Numbered from the stretch's first letter, positions 11,460 to 23,920 are shown. The stretch: 64,000 nt of DNA from Delphinus delphis (GCF_949987515.2 NC_082694.2:72662080-72726079), one strand, 5' to 3'. The notes: generated by a model from the letters alone, not told the origin. Made by a program: numbers and translations.

Positions 11460-12610
11460 AGGAATATGTCATGTGGCGCTCTCCCCAGACAGCTCGGGGA
11501 AGGGCTTATGCTCGCAGACCTGGCCTCATTCCTGTGAGCGCTACACCAGGTCAGGGAGAAGGATGGTAGAAAGAGAAAAGTTGGGAAAGAGGCCAAGGCA
11601 GATACCTCGCTGATCTCTCAGTGTATACGTGGCCCAGAGGAGTGTACTGAGCACCAGGAACAGTGACAGTGAGTGACAGTGATCACCAGAAGGGAGAGGT
11701 GGAGGCCACCCCAAGTTCTGGACCCACAACTCTGTCAGTGATTCGTGTCTGACTTCCGGTGACTTCTTGAATGATGCTGAATGATGCAGGATCTCCTTGT
11801 ACACAGTGAGGATACTAATCCCTTCCCCACCCTCCTCACAGAGTGCTTGTAAGGATCTAATAACATGATGGAAGTACTCCTTGAAAAATGTAAGAACACT
11901 GTGTGACATTTGAGGTGACATTCCAGCTGTCTTGCTAGGACACACAAAATGACACTTAGATCCTGATCATCAGAAATGTCCAGATTTCCCATCTCTTGTG
12001 TCACTCCTCTGTACCACAGTGGAAGGCCTTGGTGAGGCTGGGGCTAAGTTGGAATCAGTGCCCAATTTAATAATTTAGTAACTCAGGGACCTACACCTAC
12101 AAGGCACTGCCTCTGATTCGCCTATCTGAGTACAGCAGGTGTGGCTGCCAGCAGTCTGTTCTCTGTTAAAGCCCGTTGCATTAGGTGGGAGAAATATGCA
12201 GAAAACTTGCCTTTGCAGCTGCCTGGATGCTTAGTTAGAAGAAGGTGAACATGAAAGGACTCATCCCCACCAGGAACTTAGGATCCTAACTTTGAGGAGG
12301 TACCTCCAGCCAGTAGCATTGAGAAGGGGGAAGTCCTGTGTATGATTAAACCTGAACACACTTTAGACAGTTTTCAGAAACAAGTAGGACCTCTCTTGGG
12401 ATCAGATGAAATCACTACGATAAAAAAATTTCTTAGTAATCTTACCTTACATCTTACCTTAGAGCAGAGGAGAAGAAAGAAGAGGGTGGAGTCTGATGTA
12501 TCTATCTGATTGTCTTATTTTCATTTGTTAACTAAATATTTATTGAATGCCTACTATTTTTAAAGTCCTTAAAATGCTTTAAGTTTTTGAATCTCAGCTG
12601 CCGTAGCATT
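11460..12610. other. Mostly unique sequence; possible MIR at about 11720-11900
   Basis: No supported gene. A MIR-like order (GACTTCCGGTGACTTC, GTGAGGATACTAATCCC, GTGCTTGTAAGGATCTAA) is visible on the plus strand near 11750-11860. Small local duplications occur at 11660-11690 (GACAGTGA units) and 11770-11790 (GAATGATGC units). Confidence 0.5.
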
Positions 12611-12624
12611 AAAAAATCAGGGGA

Positions 12625-12830
12625 GGGCTTCCCTGGTGGCGCAGTGGTTGAGAGTCCGCCTGCTGATGCAGGGGACACGGGTTCGTGCCCCGGTCCGGGA
12701 AGATCCCACATGCCGCGGAACAACTAGGCCTGTGAGCCATGGCCGCTGAGCCTGCGCGTCCGGAGCCTGTGCTCCGCAACAGGAGAGGCCACAACAGTGA
12801 GAGGCCCGCGTACCGCAAAAAAAAAAAAAA
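12625..12830 (+). mobile_element. CHR-2-like SINE
   Basis: Complete, from GGGCTTCCCTGGTGGCGCAG to a long A-tail after GCCCGCGTACCGC. Boxes A and B are intact. Perfect 14-bp target duplication AAAAAATCAGGGGA lies at 12611-12624 and 12831-12844. Confidence 0.95.
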
Positions 12831-12844
12831 AAAAAATCAGGGGA

Positions 12845-14754
12845 AAAAATTCCAACCTCCTGCTCCCTTAGGAGTAGGAGGTGATCTCAAGTTATGTCTC
12901 AGATGCACTAGTTGGCTCTTTCTTGTAGTGATGCCAGCCTCACTTTCTTTAGTAAGTGTAGGAAGGGTCACCTAGTATATTGCTTACATGTCCCCATCCC
13001 CACAGACCAGCAGACTAGAGTGGCTTCGTATTGTCTGAAGGGGATGAATACTTTTGCCTGCTTCAAAGGAAGCTGGTTTAGTGCACAGTGAGAGAACCGT
13101 GGGGATACTCACAATGGTTGCTGCAGCTTAGCCTGGGAAGAGTGATCTGGCTCCTTCAGCGGGAGCGAAGGGCTTCCTCTGGCATGGAGGTCGCCAAAGC
13201 GTATTCAAGATTCTCAATAGCATGTAACTACTTCCTGGATAGTAACCCAGAGTTACTGGGAGGGTGATTATTTCCTATTCACTGACATCCAGGCCTGTGT
13301 TCTAAAGATCTGGCAGTTAGTGAGAATCTAAGACAAAAGTTGTTGCTAAATTAGAGTGGTTGAATCTTGGGGACTAGATCCCCAAGGAGGTAGACCCACT
13401 TGGACCGCGATTGTCCAGTCATGTTTCTTCCTGTTTATCCGAACCTGTCATTGTGCCAGGTAGATGTTAAATATGGTGAAAAAATATGTCTGGAAGAAAT
13501 ATCGGGAAGCTGTTTCCTGACCGGGAGATCAGGGTGTGTGAATGGTCCACCAAATAGCAGCCCAGGCTCTGCTTGTGGACGGGAGGTTTGCCTTCCTGGG
13601 TACAAGGACACCCCATTTTTCCAGCAACTATATCCTACCTGATTCCAGCTCCATCTTCTGTCCTGGCTTCTCCATTTGATACTTTGATCAATTAACCAGG
13701 TGGTAGGCAACATGAAAGCAGGAAGGAGGAGGAGAGATCCGCCAGGGGAATCGAGTACTTTATCCCTGGATGGGTACCGCTTCTTTCGTTCTTTCAAAAA
13801 TACTCCATCTCTACCCTTGTTTGCTTCTGGGTTTGGAGCACACAGGGCACCAGGCTGGCAATGTCCCCCATTGCACACTTCTTTAGAAAGCCAATTCTCA
13901 CGCTCAGTGAGACAAGGGGAGGAAGGGGTAAGGCATGAGGTCTGTTTCACGTAGCTGCTCCTGGGCTGTGCGTAGCTCACCATGCTCAGGGTACCATCAG
14001 GGGATGGGGTGTCCTGTGGCTGGGCAGAGGGGTTGTCGGAATTGGTTTTGATAATAATTGGGTAGAAACTGTAGTCAGGGTCTCCCCAGGCAATGTGGAT
14101 TGTAAGTATACACATGTACTCATTTCTCTGACTAAAATCCCAATTAATGTGTATAGAAACCAGTTTTTAAAATGTCATCTTTGTTGGAATGGGGTGGTCT
14201 AGATAGAAGGTGACATTTTCATGGCTGGAAAGTGCTAGAGTGAGAAGGGAAAAGTATCAAGACAGTGTAGACGTGGGGTAGGGATCTGATGGGATCCAGC
14301 AGTTAGCTAGGTTTAGAGAGAAAAATGCTGAGTGAGGCAGCAGGGGCTTTTCTGTGATTTAACAGAACTGGGTTTGCTGCACTAGCCCATCTGAAAAGGC
14401 TCCTTTCTCTAAGGCGCAGGCTTATAATTTGGGTATATTGTAAGCTGGTAAACAGAAGTACTGAGACACAGCCCCAGGGTCCAAGCAGTGGTTGATACAT
14501 GGGTATGGGTCGATGGAGAAGAAGATTCTTATGTTTTTCCAGTCAATTAGAACATTTTCCAAAGGGGATCTGAGCCACCAATACGACTGTGATCTCCTCT
14601 TCTCTCCTTTTCTGTCTTTGCCTGGCACAAAGGGGCAGGACAGGCAGGTGAAAGGAAATGGGGGAAATGGTAGGGTCCTTCCCTTTTCTGACTTGTCCTA
14701 TGAGGAAGACAATCTGCTCGTGGCTAAGGTGGAAGAAGGCTGTGAACAAGATGC
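12845..14754. other. Unique sequence with a 226-codon open frame on the minus strand
   Basis: No named repeat was recognised. The longest frame, 13435-14115 minus, has no domain, signal peptide or membrane helix that I recognise and no convincing pair of splice sites. Frames of this size are expected about once by chance in this much sequence, so it is not called a gene. Confidence 0.5.
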
Positions 14755-14768
14755 CAAAAAAGTCTTTT

Positions 14769-15007
14769 TTAAAAGAAAATTTATTTATTTATTTTTGGCT
14801 GCGTTGGGTCTTCATTGCTGTGCATGGGCTTCTCATTGCGATGGCTTCTCTTGTTGCAGAGCATGGGCTCTAGAGCGCAGGCTCAGTAGTTGTGGCTCAT
14901 GGGCTTAGTTGCTCCGCGGCATGTGGGATCTTCCCGGACCAGGGCTCGAACCCATGTCCCCTTCATTGGCAGGCAGATTCTTAACCACTGCGCCACCAGG
15001 GAAGCCA
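14769..15007 (-). mobile_element. CHR-1-like SINE, shortened
   Basis: Minus-strand copy with the TTTATTTATTTATTTTTGGCTGCG tail complement split across 14778-14801 and the 5' end at GCGCCACCAGGGAAGCC. The middle repeat units are reduced compared with full-length long copies. Imperfect target duplication CAAAAAAGTCTTTT (14755-14768) and CAAAAAAGGCTTTT (15008-15021) differ at one base. Confidence 0.93.
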
Positions 15008-15313
15008 CAAAAAAGGCTTTTGATGTCACCCCAGCATGCAGTTTGGGAGCTGTTGTCTTAGAGAGACTGTTTTTGAAATAAAGATTTAGGATAAATTAAG
15101 AGGAAGTCCTCTGATGAACCCTAGAAGTAAAAACCAGGTTAAGGAATAAATAATAAACAATCTGAGTTAGAGAGGTACCAAATGCATCTTGAAATTTTAT
15201 TTACTTAAAATGTGGCTTTTTAGGACTCTTTCCTTCAGCGTTTCAGATTTCAACCATGCTATCCAAAAAAAATGGAGTTTATTATGGAAAATTGTGAGCA
15301 TAAAAGGCAGACA

Positions 15314-15521
15314 GGGCTTCCCTGGTGGCGCAGTGGTTGAGAGTCCGCCTGCCGCTGCAGGGGACACGGGTTCGTGCCCTGGTCCGGGAAGATCCCACAT
15401 GCCACGGAGCTGCTGGGCCTGTGAGCCATGGCTGCTGAGCCTGCGAGTCCGGAGCCTGTACTCCGTAGCGGGAGAGGCCACAGTAGTGAGAGGCCCGCGT
15501 ACCACAAAAAAAAAAAAAAAA
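15314..15521 (+). mobile_element. CHR-2-like SINE
   Basis: Complete copy with polymerase III boxes and an A-tail after GCCCGCGTACCAC. Perfect 12-bp target duplication AAAAGGCAGACA lies at 15302-15313 and 15522-15533. Confidence 0.95.
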
Positions 15522-15534
15522 AAAAGGCAGACAG

Positions 15535-16248
15535 ACTCTTTTAGGGAACCCCCATGTACTCATCACCTGGTCCCCGTGGTGGGTCACTCAAGCCGAGACT
15601 GCCCCATCCACACACTAGGCTCACCAACCCCCTCCCAGATTATTCTGAAGGAAATCTTGTAAATCACATCATTTCCTCTATATAAATATCTCAGTGTATT
15701 TCTCTAAAAGAGAAATCATTGCACCTTTAATAACTAAGATAAACCTTTTGCTCATCCATCCAGGCCTGGGGGGAGATGAGCTGTGTGACTGGTGAGGTCA
15801 GAATTAGGTGATGTTGGCTCCCCTTGGGGGATCCAGAACCCTCCAGCCTCTTGAGTTCTTGACCTAGAAACTTAAGCTTGGAATGGAATGGAAAATGACG
15901 GCATATGTACGAGCCCCTTTGCTGTGAGAGCCCTCCCCCAGTGAGTGCAGGATGGTGCTTTGAGTTAGCCATGTTCCCAGCCAGGCTGTACTAACTGGGC
16001 CATTTAGCTCCAAGCAGACTTAAGTTACTAACTGCAGAGGAGGGAAAGAAATTAGGAGGTTTAGTATTGTCAAGGGAAATGAGACGGGTTTTCATTTAAG
16101 ACACACTTTTATTGTCTGCATAGGGCAAGGGGGGCACAATTAGCCCTGGAACACAATGCAATCAGCACTGACGAGCAGGTGTGCTTCCCTGTTCCAGAAA
16201 CCAAAGGTCCTGGCTGGACCTTTGTTTTGAGGCTGGAGGGTATCCTGA
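15535..16248. other. Unique sequence, no gene seen
   Basis: Nothing recognisable beyond short open frames. Confidence 0.5.
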
Positions 16249-16249
16249 A

Positions 16250-16718
16250 TGGGATGGTTAAGTTTATGTGTCAACTTGATTCGCTTAAGGGATGCCCAGC
16301 TGGCTGGTAAAACATTGTTTCTGGGTTTGTTTGTGAGAATGTTTCTGAAAGAGATTAGCATTAGATTCTACAGACTGAGTAAAGAAGATGCACACTCACT
16401 CGTCATCAATCCAATCTACTGGGGATCCAGATAGAACGAACAGGCAAACAGAGGGCGAATTCTCTCCCGCCGTTTTTTTTGAGTTGGGACTTGTATCTTC
16501 TCCCACCCTCAGACATTGGAGCTCCCGGTTCTCAGGCCTTTGGCCTTGGACTTATTATAACACTGGCTTTCCTGATTTTCCATCTTGCAGAAGACAGATT
16601 ATGGGGCTTCTCAGCCTCTGTAACCACCTGATCCAATTCCTATAGTAAGTCTCCACTGCTATCTCTCTCTCTCTCTATCCTATTGGTTCTGTTTCTCTGG
16701 AGAATCTTGACCAATACA
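16250..16718 (+). mobile_element. ERVL-type solitary LTR (MLT2-like)
   Basis: Starts TGGGATGGTTAAGTTTATG and ends TTTCTCTGGAGAATCTTGAC followed by CAATACA, giving the TG...CA ends of retroviral LTRs. Internal landmarks are ACTGAGTAAAGAAGATGC, GGGCTTCTCAGCCTCTGTAA and a short CT microsatellite at 16659-16675 before TCCTATTGGTTCTG. No adjoining internal region. The exact subfamily is uncertain. Confidence 0.8.
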
Positions 16719-16719
16719 T

Positions 16720-17365
16720 TGAGTCCTTGTTCCCTGCCTTCCCTCTTACTTGGTCCTTGGGTCCAAGGTCAGCAGTAAGGAGGGAAGAGGCTGATTGTGC
16801 CAATCTCCAGGCTTCTCTTCCTAAGATAGGGTGGGCTATATTAACAAGAGCTTGTTCATGCTCTTTTTTTCTAATGTGTACTCGCAACAAGCCTCTGTGT
16901 GAACTGTTTGCATTCCTACTTCACAGTAAGAGTGCTAGTGAAGTGGGAGGCTAGGAGAACAAGGGGTTGCAGGGTTGGAGGTATAATCTAAGGACAAGCC
17001 ATTGAAGCTGCTGCCCCTTGTAGGTTTCCTGATTTCAAAAGTGTCTTTCTGTCTGTGATTTTTGAGTTCCAACTATGAACCGCCCTCTGATGGGGCCATC
17101 AGGCAGCCCTGTTTCAGACTAAACCTCTTTGAGGCTTCTAAGTGGGGCCAGCTCCATCATGAATCTATGTCTGGGGAAAGTGGGTGTGTCATGCTACTAA
17201 TTATGAGAGTCAAGTCCCTACTGGGTGGGCAAGACCCCAGGGCCTCTGTGGCTCTAGTTTTCTGTGTAAGCTGGGACCTCAGTCATTGTAGCTCTCATGT
17301 GGGAATGAGAACCACCACCATTTCCTAGACCTACAGGGAATTTGCCATCAGGCAGTTCTCCAAGC
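16720..17365. other. Unique sequence, no gene seen
   Basis: No recognisable repeat or gene. Confidence 0.5.
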
Positions 17366-17369
17366 CACA

Positions 17370-17520
17370 CAGAGAAGAAAAAGCACAGGCATGAAGTCAG
17401 AAGACATGCATTTGAGTCCCAGATCTACCACTGGTTAACTTTGGGGCTCTCAATATCTCTGTCCCTGTGGACAGGGACAGTAGTAGCTGTATTTGGAAGG
17501 TTGTCGTGTAGTCAATTTGA
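17370..17520 (+). repeat. MIR SINE fragment
   Basis: GAAGTCAGAAGACATGCATT, GAGTCCCAGATCTACCACTG and GGACAGGGACAGTAGTAGC follow the order of the MIR tRNA-like part and core. Confidence 0.6.
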
Positions 17521-17529
17521 TCATGTAAG

Positions 17530-18240
17530 CTTTGAGATCATAACATGTTTTATTATTGCTTATGTTGTTGTCATTGTTGTTGAAAAAGCCATTGGATTTA
17601 TATGTCAAGTATGACAGTGGTCTGCCTATCTCAATAGCATGATGATATTACATCCAAGAGCTAAAAAGGGAATATTCCATTCCTGCTGTTTATTGGCTAT
17701 AATTTTAATGAAGCGTACTGCTCCTTCCTCCTTCCTGCTCTTAAAAAATATATATAAAGAATCTTCCTGATAATTAGTTCTAGCAACACCAATGCTAAAT
17801 TCATTCTCATCTTGATTTCCTGGGCCCAACCCAATTCTTCCTGAGTGGGCTGGCTGCAGTTTTTCTTTCCTTGGCTTTCTTTTCCCTGAGGACACAGAAT
17901 ATTTGCAAGACACAACATTTTCCTTTAAAAAGAATTCCTCTAAAATCCAACTGTTATTAATGGATCTTCAGTCCCTCCTGGAAGACACTGACCCAGATAG
18001 CAGACACAGTTATAAACCATACAGTCATGTAATGGCCTTCGACTCCTCCCCTCTGCTCTTTCTGTTGTTCTCAGATATGTAGGACGTATTCAGAAAGTCA
18101 CATAATAGTGTTCGGTAGTAGAGTTTGACACTGTATTGTTTTATATTTTCTTGCAACTTGATGATGGATTAGAAGGAATTGAAGGTCATTTATGAAATCC
18201 TCAACTATTTCATAGTAAATAAAATTTCTTAAAAATAGGG
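17530..18240. other. Unique, AT-rich sequence
   Basis: No gene or named repeat recognised. Confidence 0.5.
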
Positions 18241-18242
18241 TT

Positions 18243-18450
18243 CATTTATTCGTTTAGGCATCAACAATTTTTTGAGGGTCTACAATGTGCCAGGTCTTTG
18301 CTGGACATTGTAGAGAATACAAAAGTGAGAAATTCAGGTTCCTCACCTCAAGGAGCTCATATCTAGTAAGGAGGTAGGGAAATAAGTAGAAAGATAAAAC
18401 AATGTGAGAAGACAAAGGAAGGAGTAGGGGATTTTGCCTGGAAGGACGGA
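18243..18450 (-). repeat. L2 LINE 3' end
   Basis: Plus-strand text reads as the reversed L2 terminus: CATTTATTCGTTTAGGCATC, GTGCCAGGTCTTTGCTGGAC, CTCAAGGAGCTCATATCTAG. The same order recurs in several other copies in this window. Confidence 0.75.
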
Positions 18451-18459
18451 GACGGCTTC

Positions 18460-19565
18460 CGAGCTTGGCTCACTTCCTACTGCTGCACATCCTGCACGGG
18501 TACCGTTTTCATGCCCTTGCCTCTGGCAGTTCTTACAGACCTCACTTCTGAGTCTGCTGGCCTGGACACACCTCATCTGAGGGTGGGTTGGCCACTTCTC
18601 ATCTTTTGATGTCATACCTCTCATTTGCACTTTCCCTGTCTCAGGCATTGTGTCTTTATATCCTTTGGGTGTTTGTTCTGAGGGATTCTAAAATATTTCC
18701 AGGAATGTCAGTGAGAGGGGGAGGCAGAGGGTTATTGAATCTAACCCATCTCCCCTCCCTCTCCTTTCCCTCCAGCTGGCAAGTTTGCATGAGCCAGGAG
18801 CTCAGAGTCCTGCGGGTGCTGGAAGTTGCCTGAGGAAGTGTGATGACATAGATCCAATGGGCCATTATACCCAGGTCCTCCCTAAACATCTAATATGAGC
18901 TTATCTCTGTGGTTGGCCAAGCGGAGCCACCCTGGAGGTGGGGCAGGAGGTGGGAGAGTGGAGGCCCCGTAGGGCTGGCAGTGTTGCTGGGGAACCAGAA
19001 ATTACCAGAACAAAATGTTACGTGTTCAGTCCTGTGCTGCGCCTTGCTGGAGTCTGTGGTGGGGTGGGGCGGAGTTGTGGCCTCCCAGGAGCCCTAACTG
19101 TACAGGTTTAATGTGTGCTCGGAGCCTAAAGAGGGTCAGAGGTTGATGGGGCTGAAGGTGCTCAGATGTAGAGGCCCTCTAGTCTTCAGTGGTCAGAGAA
19201 GATTCTGGAAAGTGGGTGGGGCAGACAGGTGAAGGTGAGGCTCAAAGCCTCTGAGGGATTTCGGTGAGGCTGAGAGGGGATTGCATGATGTCACCTTTGC
19301 ATCCCTGGATTCCTAAAGGTTTAGAGGTGGTGCTTTGTAATATTAACTGACTGATCCATTCGTTTCGGGTTGAGTTTAAGACTGGTGTGAATTCTAGAAA
19401 GATCCCTTTTCTTTTCATGGCTTTGCTTTCTTGCTGTATTCCTTTTCTTTGTCCTAAACAGAGACATTAGACTCTCCCTATGTTTAATTCATTTTATTAA
19501 AAAATTCTATAGATGATCATTCTTAATGACTCTCCACAGCAAAAGGTTTATCCAGCCAAGTGCTG
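18460..19565. other. Unique sequence, G-rich on the plus strand in places
   Basis: No gene recognised. Positions 18900-19260 are G-rich (GGTGGGGCAGGAGGTGGG and similar) but lack the CpG density of an island. Confidence 0.5.
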
Positions 19566-19569
19566 GGCA

Positions 19570-20510
19570 TAGTGTATTCTGAACAAATGCTTGGAACTGC
19601 CGCCTTGTGTGATTCTCCATCTAGAGCTCAACCCCTACCTTTTGCTGATCTCCAGACCTAGATACCCAATCGCTTGCTGGGTTTCCACCTGGATATCCTG
19701 TAGAGACATCAAAGTTAACATTTCCGAAGCTTTTTGTTGTATCTGGTATCTGCCATCCCCTCCCCGCGCCCCCTCTGCCCCCCACCAACATACACTCAAC
19801 CTAGACCTCCTTCCTCAAAAGCACTACAGCCAAAACACTGGGGTCACCTCTGACTCCCCGCTGCCTTGCTCACCCTTTTCTAGAGCTAGCTGGTGTCTAA
19901 GTTCCACACTTGTGGCTACTAGCTCACTCTCCATCCCACCCCTTCTCCTCATCCAACCCTGCAACTCTAGCCACTCTGCCTCTGCATAGTGCTTAGATTA
20001 TTCAGTACAATGTGAATTGGTGTGCTCGCTCTGAAATACAAATCTGACCAGTCAGCCCCTCGCTTAACACCCACCTGTGGGTTTGTCTGCAGGTGAAAAC
20101 CAGCTTCTTAGTGTGGCTTACTTTCTCCCTCCATCCTCCTTTCCAGCCTCACTTCCTGTTTTCCCAGCAGACTCCTCATGATCTTGAATTCACCCACATC
20201 CTTGTCTTTGCTTGTACCTGTAAGTACGCTTGTTGTATTATCTTTTCCTCATTTCTACATCTGGAAAAATCAGTGTCCAGGACCTCACACCACCTCTTTA
20301 TTGAATCCTTCTTTGACTGCTCTACAAGAGTCACCCCTCACGTGGGTTTCTGTGCCACTTTGGGTTACTACATTTTATTATCACTATATTTAAATTTGTG
20401 TTATGATGATCTGCCAGACTGAGAGGGAAGGGATTACGGTCTTATCCATCGTGGATACTTCATTGCCTAGCTGAATGCTCTAAGTGTTTGTTAATGGTTA
20501 AAATAGAAAA
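19570..20510 (+). repeat. Long L2 LINE 3' fragment
   Basis: Contains GGATATCCTGTAGAGACATC followed by an AAAGTTAACATTTCC block, which corresponds to the conserved L2 GGATGTC...CTCAAACTCAACATGTCC region. The pyrimidine-rich L2 3' region continues to GCCTAGCTGAATGCTC and GTGTTTGTTAATGG at about 20500. Roughly 0.9 kb of one old element. Confidence 0.65.
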
Positions 20511-20556
20511 GGATCTTAGATCTTAAAGAGTCTCTCCTAGTTTAATTCCTCTTAAA

Positions 20557-20705
20557 TTCATTTATTTACTCATTCATTCTTTCGCTCCTTGCACAAACAT
20601 TTGCTGAGTACCTACTACGTGGGAACGCTCTGTTTCTAGGCAACAAAGCCTTGATTAAACAGACATGAAAGAGAAACAGCTGCCAATCCTCCAGGAAGCT
20701 CTGCT
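20557..20705 (-). repeat. L2 LINE 3' end
   Basis: Reversed L2 terminus: CATTTATTTACTCATTCATT, AACATTTGCTGAGTACCTAC, then a CCTCCAGGAAGCTCTG block. Confidence 0.7.
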
Positions 20706-20709
20706 CCAC

Positions 20710-23700
20710 AGGCCTTCATTTAAGGATCCTGGAGGTTCAGTTTTCTTTCGTCAGCGTTTTCCTTAATGGCCAAACTCGTGGTGGCAGTGACAATGGATTC
20801 TGCATTAGTATTAAAAATTTATTCAATAAATAATTGATTAGAACCTCTGTTTAATAATTATTAATGCACTGCAATTTAAGTTGCCCAAATCTCAAGATGT
20901 TTTAAACATAACTAATTGAAAACACAATTAACAGCAACTTGATGAAATAAATCTGGAAGGCAAAGCACCCTTGAAAACCTCAGACTATGAGAGCAAAAAT
21001 CCAAAAGCAGCCCCCTCCTCAGACTGCTCTAAGATGCAGTGTTCATGCTGGGCTCCGGCAGAGACTCTAGTAGCAGATGGCGGCACCTGGCCAGGTTTGG
21101 GACATGAAAGTTGGTTTAATGGCAGCTTCTCTGCAGCTACTAAAACTTCAGGTGACGGCTTCATTATGCCTGGAGGCAGGGGGCATTTCCTTGACCAATA
21201 GGCTGTACTCAGACACTTATATGTCCTTTGGGCTCTTAGAGAGAGACTGATGCAGTGACTTTGTCATATGGAAACTCAGCAAAACAAAAGCCAGTCCCTG
21301 AGGTCTGGCAGTGCATGGGCTGGGGCATTGCCTCAAGTTAAGCCACAGGATGAGTGAGTGGCAGAACTGTGGCTGGGAAAACCAGGGCTCCCAGCATCAA
21401 ATGCTCCCAGCATCACACCCACCAGCCCTGATACCTCCCAGGTTCTTTCTGGGGCTAGTTCTGCTTGTCCTGACTCAGCGCAAATGGTGCATCTGGGTTT
21501 TTGGATCAATGGCTAAAGACAAGGGTCCCTTGACTTTCTTGCTTCAATAATAGTCAGCAAGGAAAGGAAATGCATTGAGGCATTTATAGGAAGAGCCCTG
21601 GATTGGCTATTGGATGCTAGGATCCTAGAAAGGCACTGAAGGAAGACATTGGCCTTTGGTCTGGGCTTGGCATAGGTAAGCATGGATTTTTTTCCTCCAC
21701 TTTTCATCTTTTTATACCTGTTCCTACCTTACTCTCTACCCCAGAGACTTTTGGACCTGGATACACTGGCCTCCTAGCTTTTATCAGTCCTTCATAGGTT
21801 TTTTGTTTTTGTTTTTTGGGTGAGTAGTCAATGCGATGTTGTAAGGAAATTAATCAACAACAGGGTTGGCCAGTGGCAGGCCCTCAGCACACGGTAATTC
21901 CCCTTCCACTCCCAGCCTTGTTTACTGCTCCTGCATGGTTAATCCATCCCTAGGATGCTAAACACCGCTGTGGGCATACTTTCAACAGAATAATATGGTT
22001 ATTGGACACACAGGTGTTATTCCTGGAGAACACAGATTTTCAGGTGGTATCGCTCAGGGTCGTACAACCTTGCCTGACCCCAGGGTCCCACACACCTGTA
22101 CGTGACTTGCATGGATCCGAATTTTCTGTGCACAGGACTTGAATGGAGCTGGTCAGCGGAGACAGAGATGGCTGGAAAGCCTCACCAATCCATAGCACCC
22201 TGTCTGGATGAGGTGGAAGCAACCCTCAGGTGTTAGCAATGCCTATATTCTGCACCAGCTGAGCCAATGAACAGAGCCAGCTGTTCTCTAGAAGGGCAAA
22301 GAGAGAGTCTTGGAGTGTTTTTCTTGAGCAAACTTTTAAAGCTATTTTGTTGTTGTTGTTTGTTTTAAGGACTTAATCTATGGCGCTCCATCATGCTACC
22401 AAAGCAATCCAAGTTTAATCTCTAAGCATTCATCTCCCAAGTTCAGATTTTTCTTCCATCTTCTCAGCTGGTGCATTCCCCAACTTCTGAATTTCTAAAA
22501 ATACCCAGTGTGGTTCCCTCTACAAAGCACCAGCACCCTGCCAGCTGTTAAATAAATAAACTCAAAACAAAAATGCTGTAGTTGTGAAAGAAGATATATT
22601 TAATTAAATAAAAAAGGAGAAGCAAGTGCTATTACAAGAGCATAAAACTGTAAGGCGTAAGATAAAAACTAAATTACTACAAGGCAGCTCGATCCAATCT
22701 AATCCTTAAAGATAAAGATGAAACCAGAAAATTGCATGTATTGAGAAATCAACATAAGCCCTGAGCAAATATTAACTAGAGATCTATAAACTGGTTGATA
22801 ATAAACAGCCCTATGAACATTAGGATTAGGGAAGGAAATGGAAATGGAACCACATTGGGGTGTGGGGGACTTGAGTTCATCTCTCCATCCTGCTTGGAGC
22901 AGCCTTGGTGGAATGATCTCGTTAGAGTGACTTTTCCATTAGCTAATTTCAGTAAATCTGAGAGGAAAAATTGAATGGCATAGAGGTACCTGGGCAAATT
23001 TCTATCTATCATCTTGAAAGACACAGAGATGGATGTGATCTCATCTTACCAGGCTATAAAATGGAGCTTAAGATAAAATGTTTGCCTTTTACTGTGGTTT
23101 CTAACTCAGCTATTGACATGATTTTAACAGTGTGTTTAAGCATGAAGAATGGTCCAATTAAATGTTAAGTAGCCTTTTTTTTATAGTTCTAATAAAGGTT
23201 CATTTAGCCGTTTATACTGACAACTCAGTTCTTTGGAAGGGTATTTTTCAAGCTGCCTGCTAAAAGAGGACATTTCCTGGTTGGGGAAAAAAAAAAATGA
23301 AGCCTGCTATTAGCTAGAAAATTTTGCTCCAGCTTTCAGAGACGTCATTTGTGTAGAGGCCGGGTCTTCTAATGGAGAAGTGAGCGGTGGCAGCTGGAAA
23401 AATCAAGCTAATTCACAGGTGAAGATTCCCTCTTTGTCACAGTTTCAGGCTCTGGGATAAAAACTCTCCTTTGAGAGCATTCATGCACTTCACGCCCCAC
23501 ACAGGGAGCTTCAGAATACAATCTGAATGGGAAACTGACTCCGAGAGCGAGAGGGACGGCTCTGACAGGCAGGGGACGTGGTTCTCCATCAGATCAAGGT
23601 CCAGGGACAGCCAGGTCCTCAGAGGGAGCTGGAAGGCCCTCTGGGGACAGAGTTAGTGTTCTTAGGCCCCTGGGGATATAAGTGACCTGGGGGCTTTTAG
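20710..23700. other. Long unique region with AT-rich, homeodomain-like motifs
   Basis: Nearly 3 kb without a repeat I can name and without a supported gene. Segments 20800-20960 and 22545-22790 are AT-rich with several TAATTA or ATTAAT cores. Repeat-poor sequence of this type sometimes marks conserved regulatory DNA, but conservation cannot be seen from one genome. Confidence 0.45.
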
Positions 23701-23703
23701 AAA

Positions 23704-23707
<4 letters not shown>

Positions 23708-23737
<30 letters not shown>
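23708..23737. repeat. Poly-T tract
   Basis: An uninterrupted run of 30 T. No SINE or LINE body is recognisable beside it, so it may be a free-standing homopolymer or the tail of a very short retro-insertion on the minus strand. Confidence 0.9.
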
Positions 23738-23739
<2 letters not shown>

Positions 23740-23920
23740 CTGTAGTGAGACTCCAACTAATGTGTTCCTGACAGAAAAAGAGATACCTATGTGCTCTTAG
23801 GTCTGGAAAAAAATCTCCACAACTTCCTGGAGTCAGGGCCAACGTTGGAGTCTTGCCATTAACTCACTGTGAGTCTTCTTGGGGTCTCAAACTCTTGCTG
23901 CTAGCTCCTTGATAAAAAGG

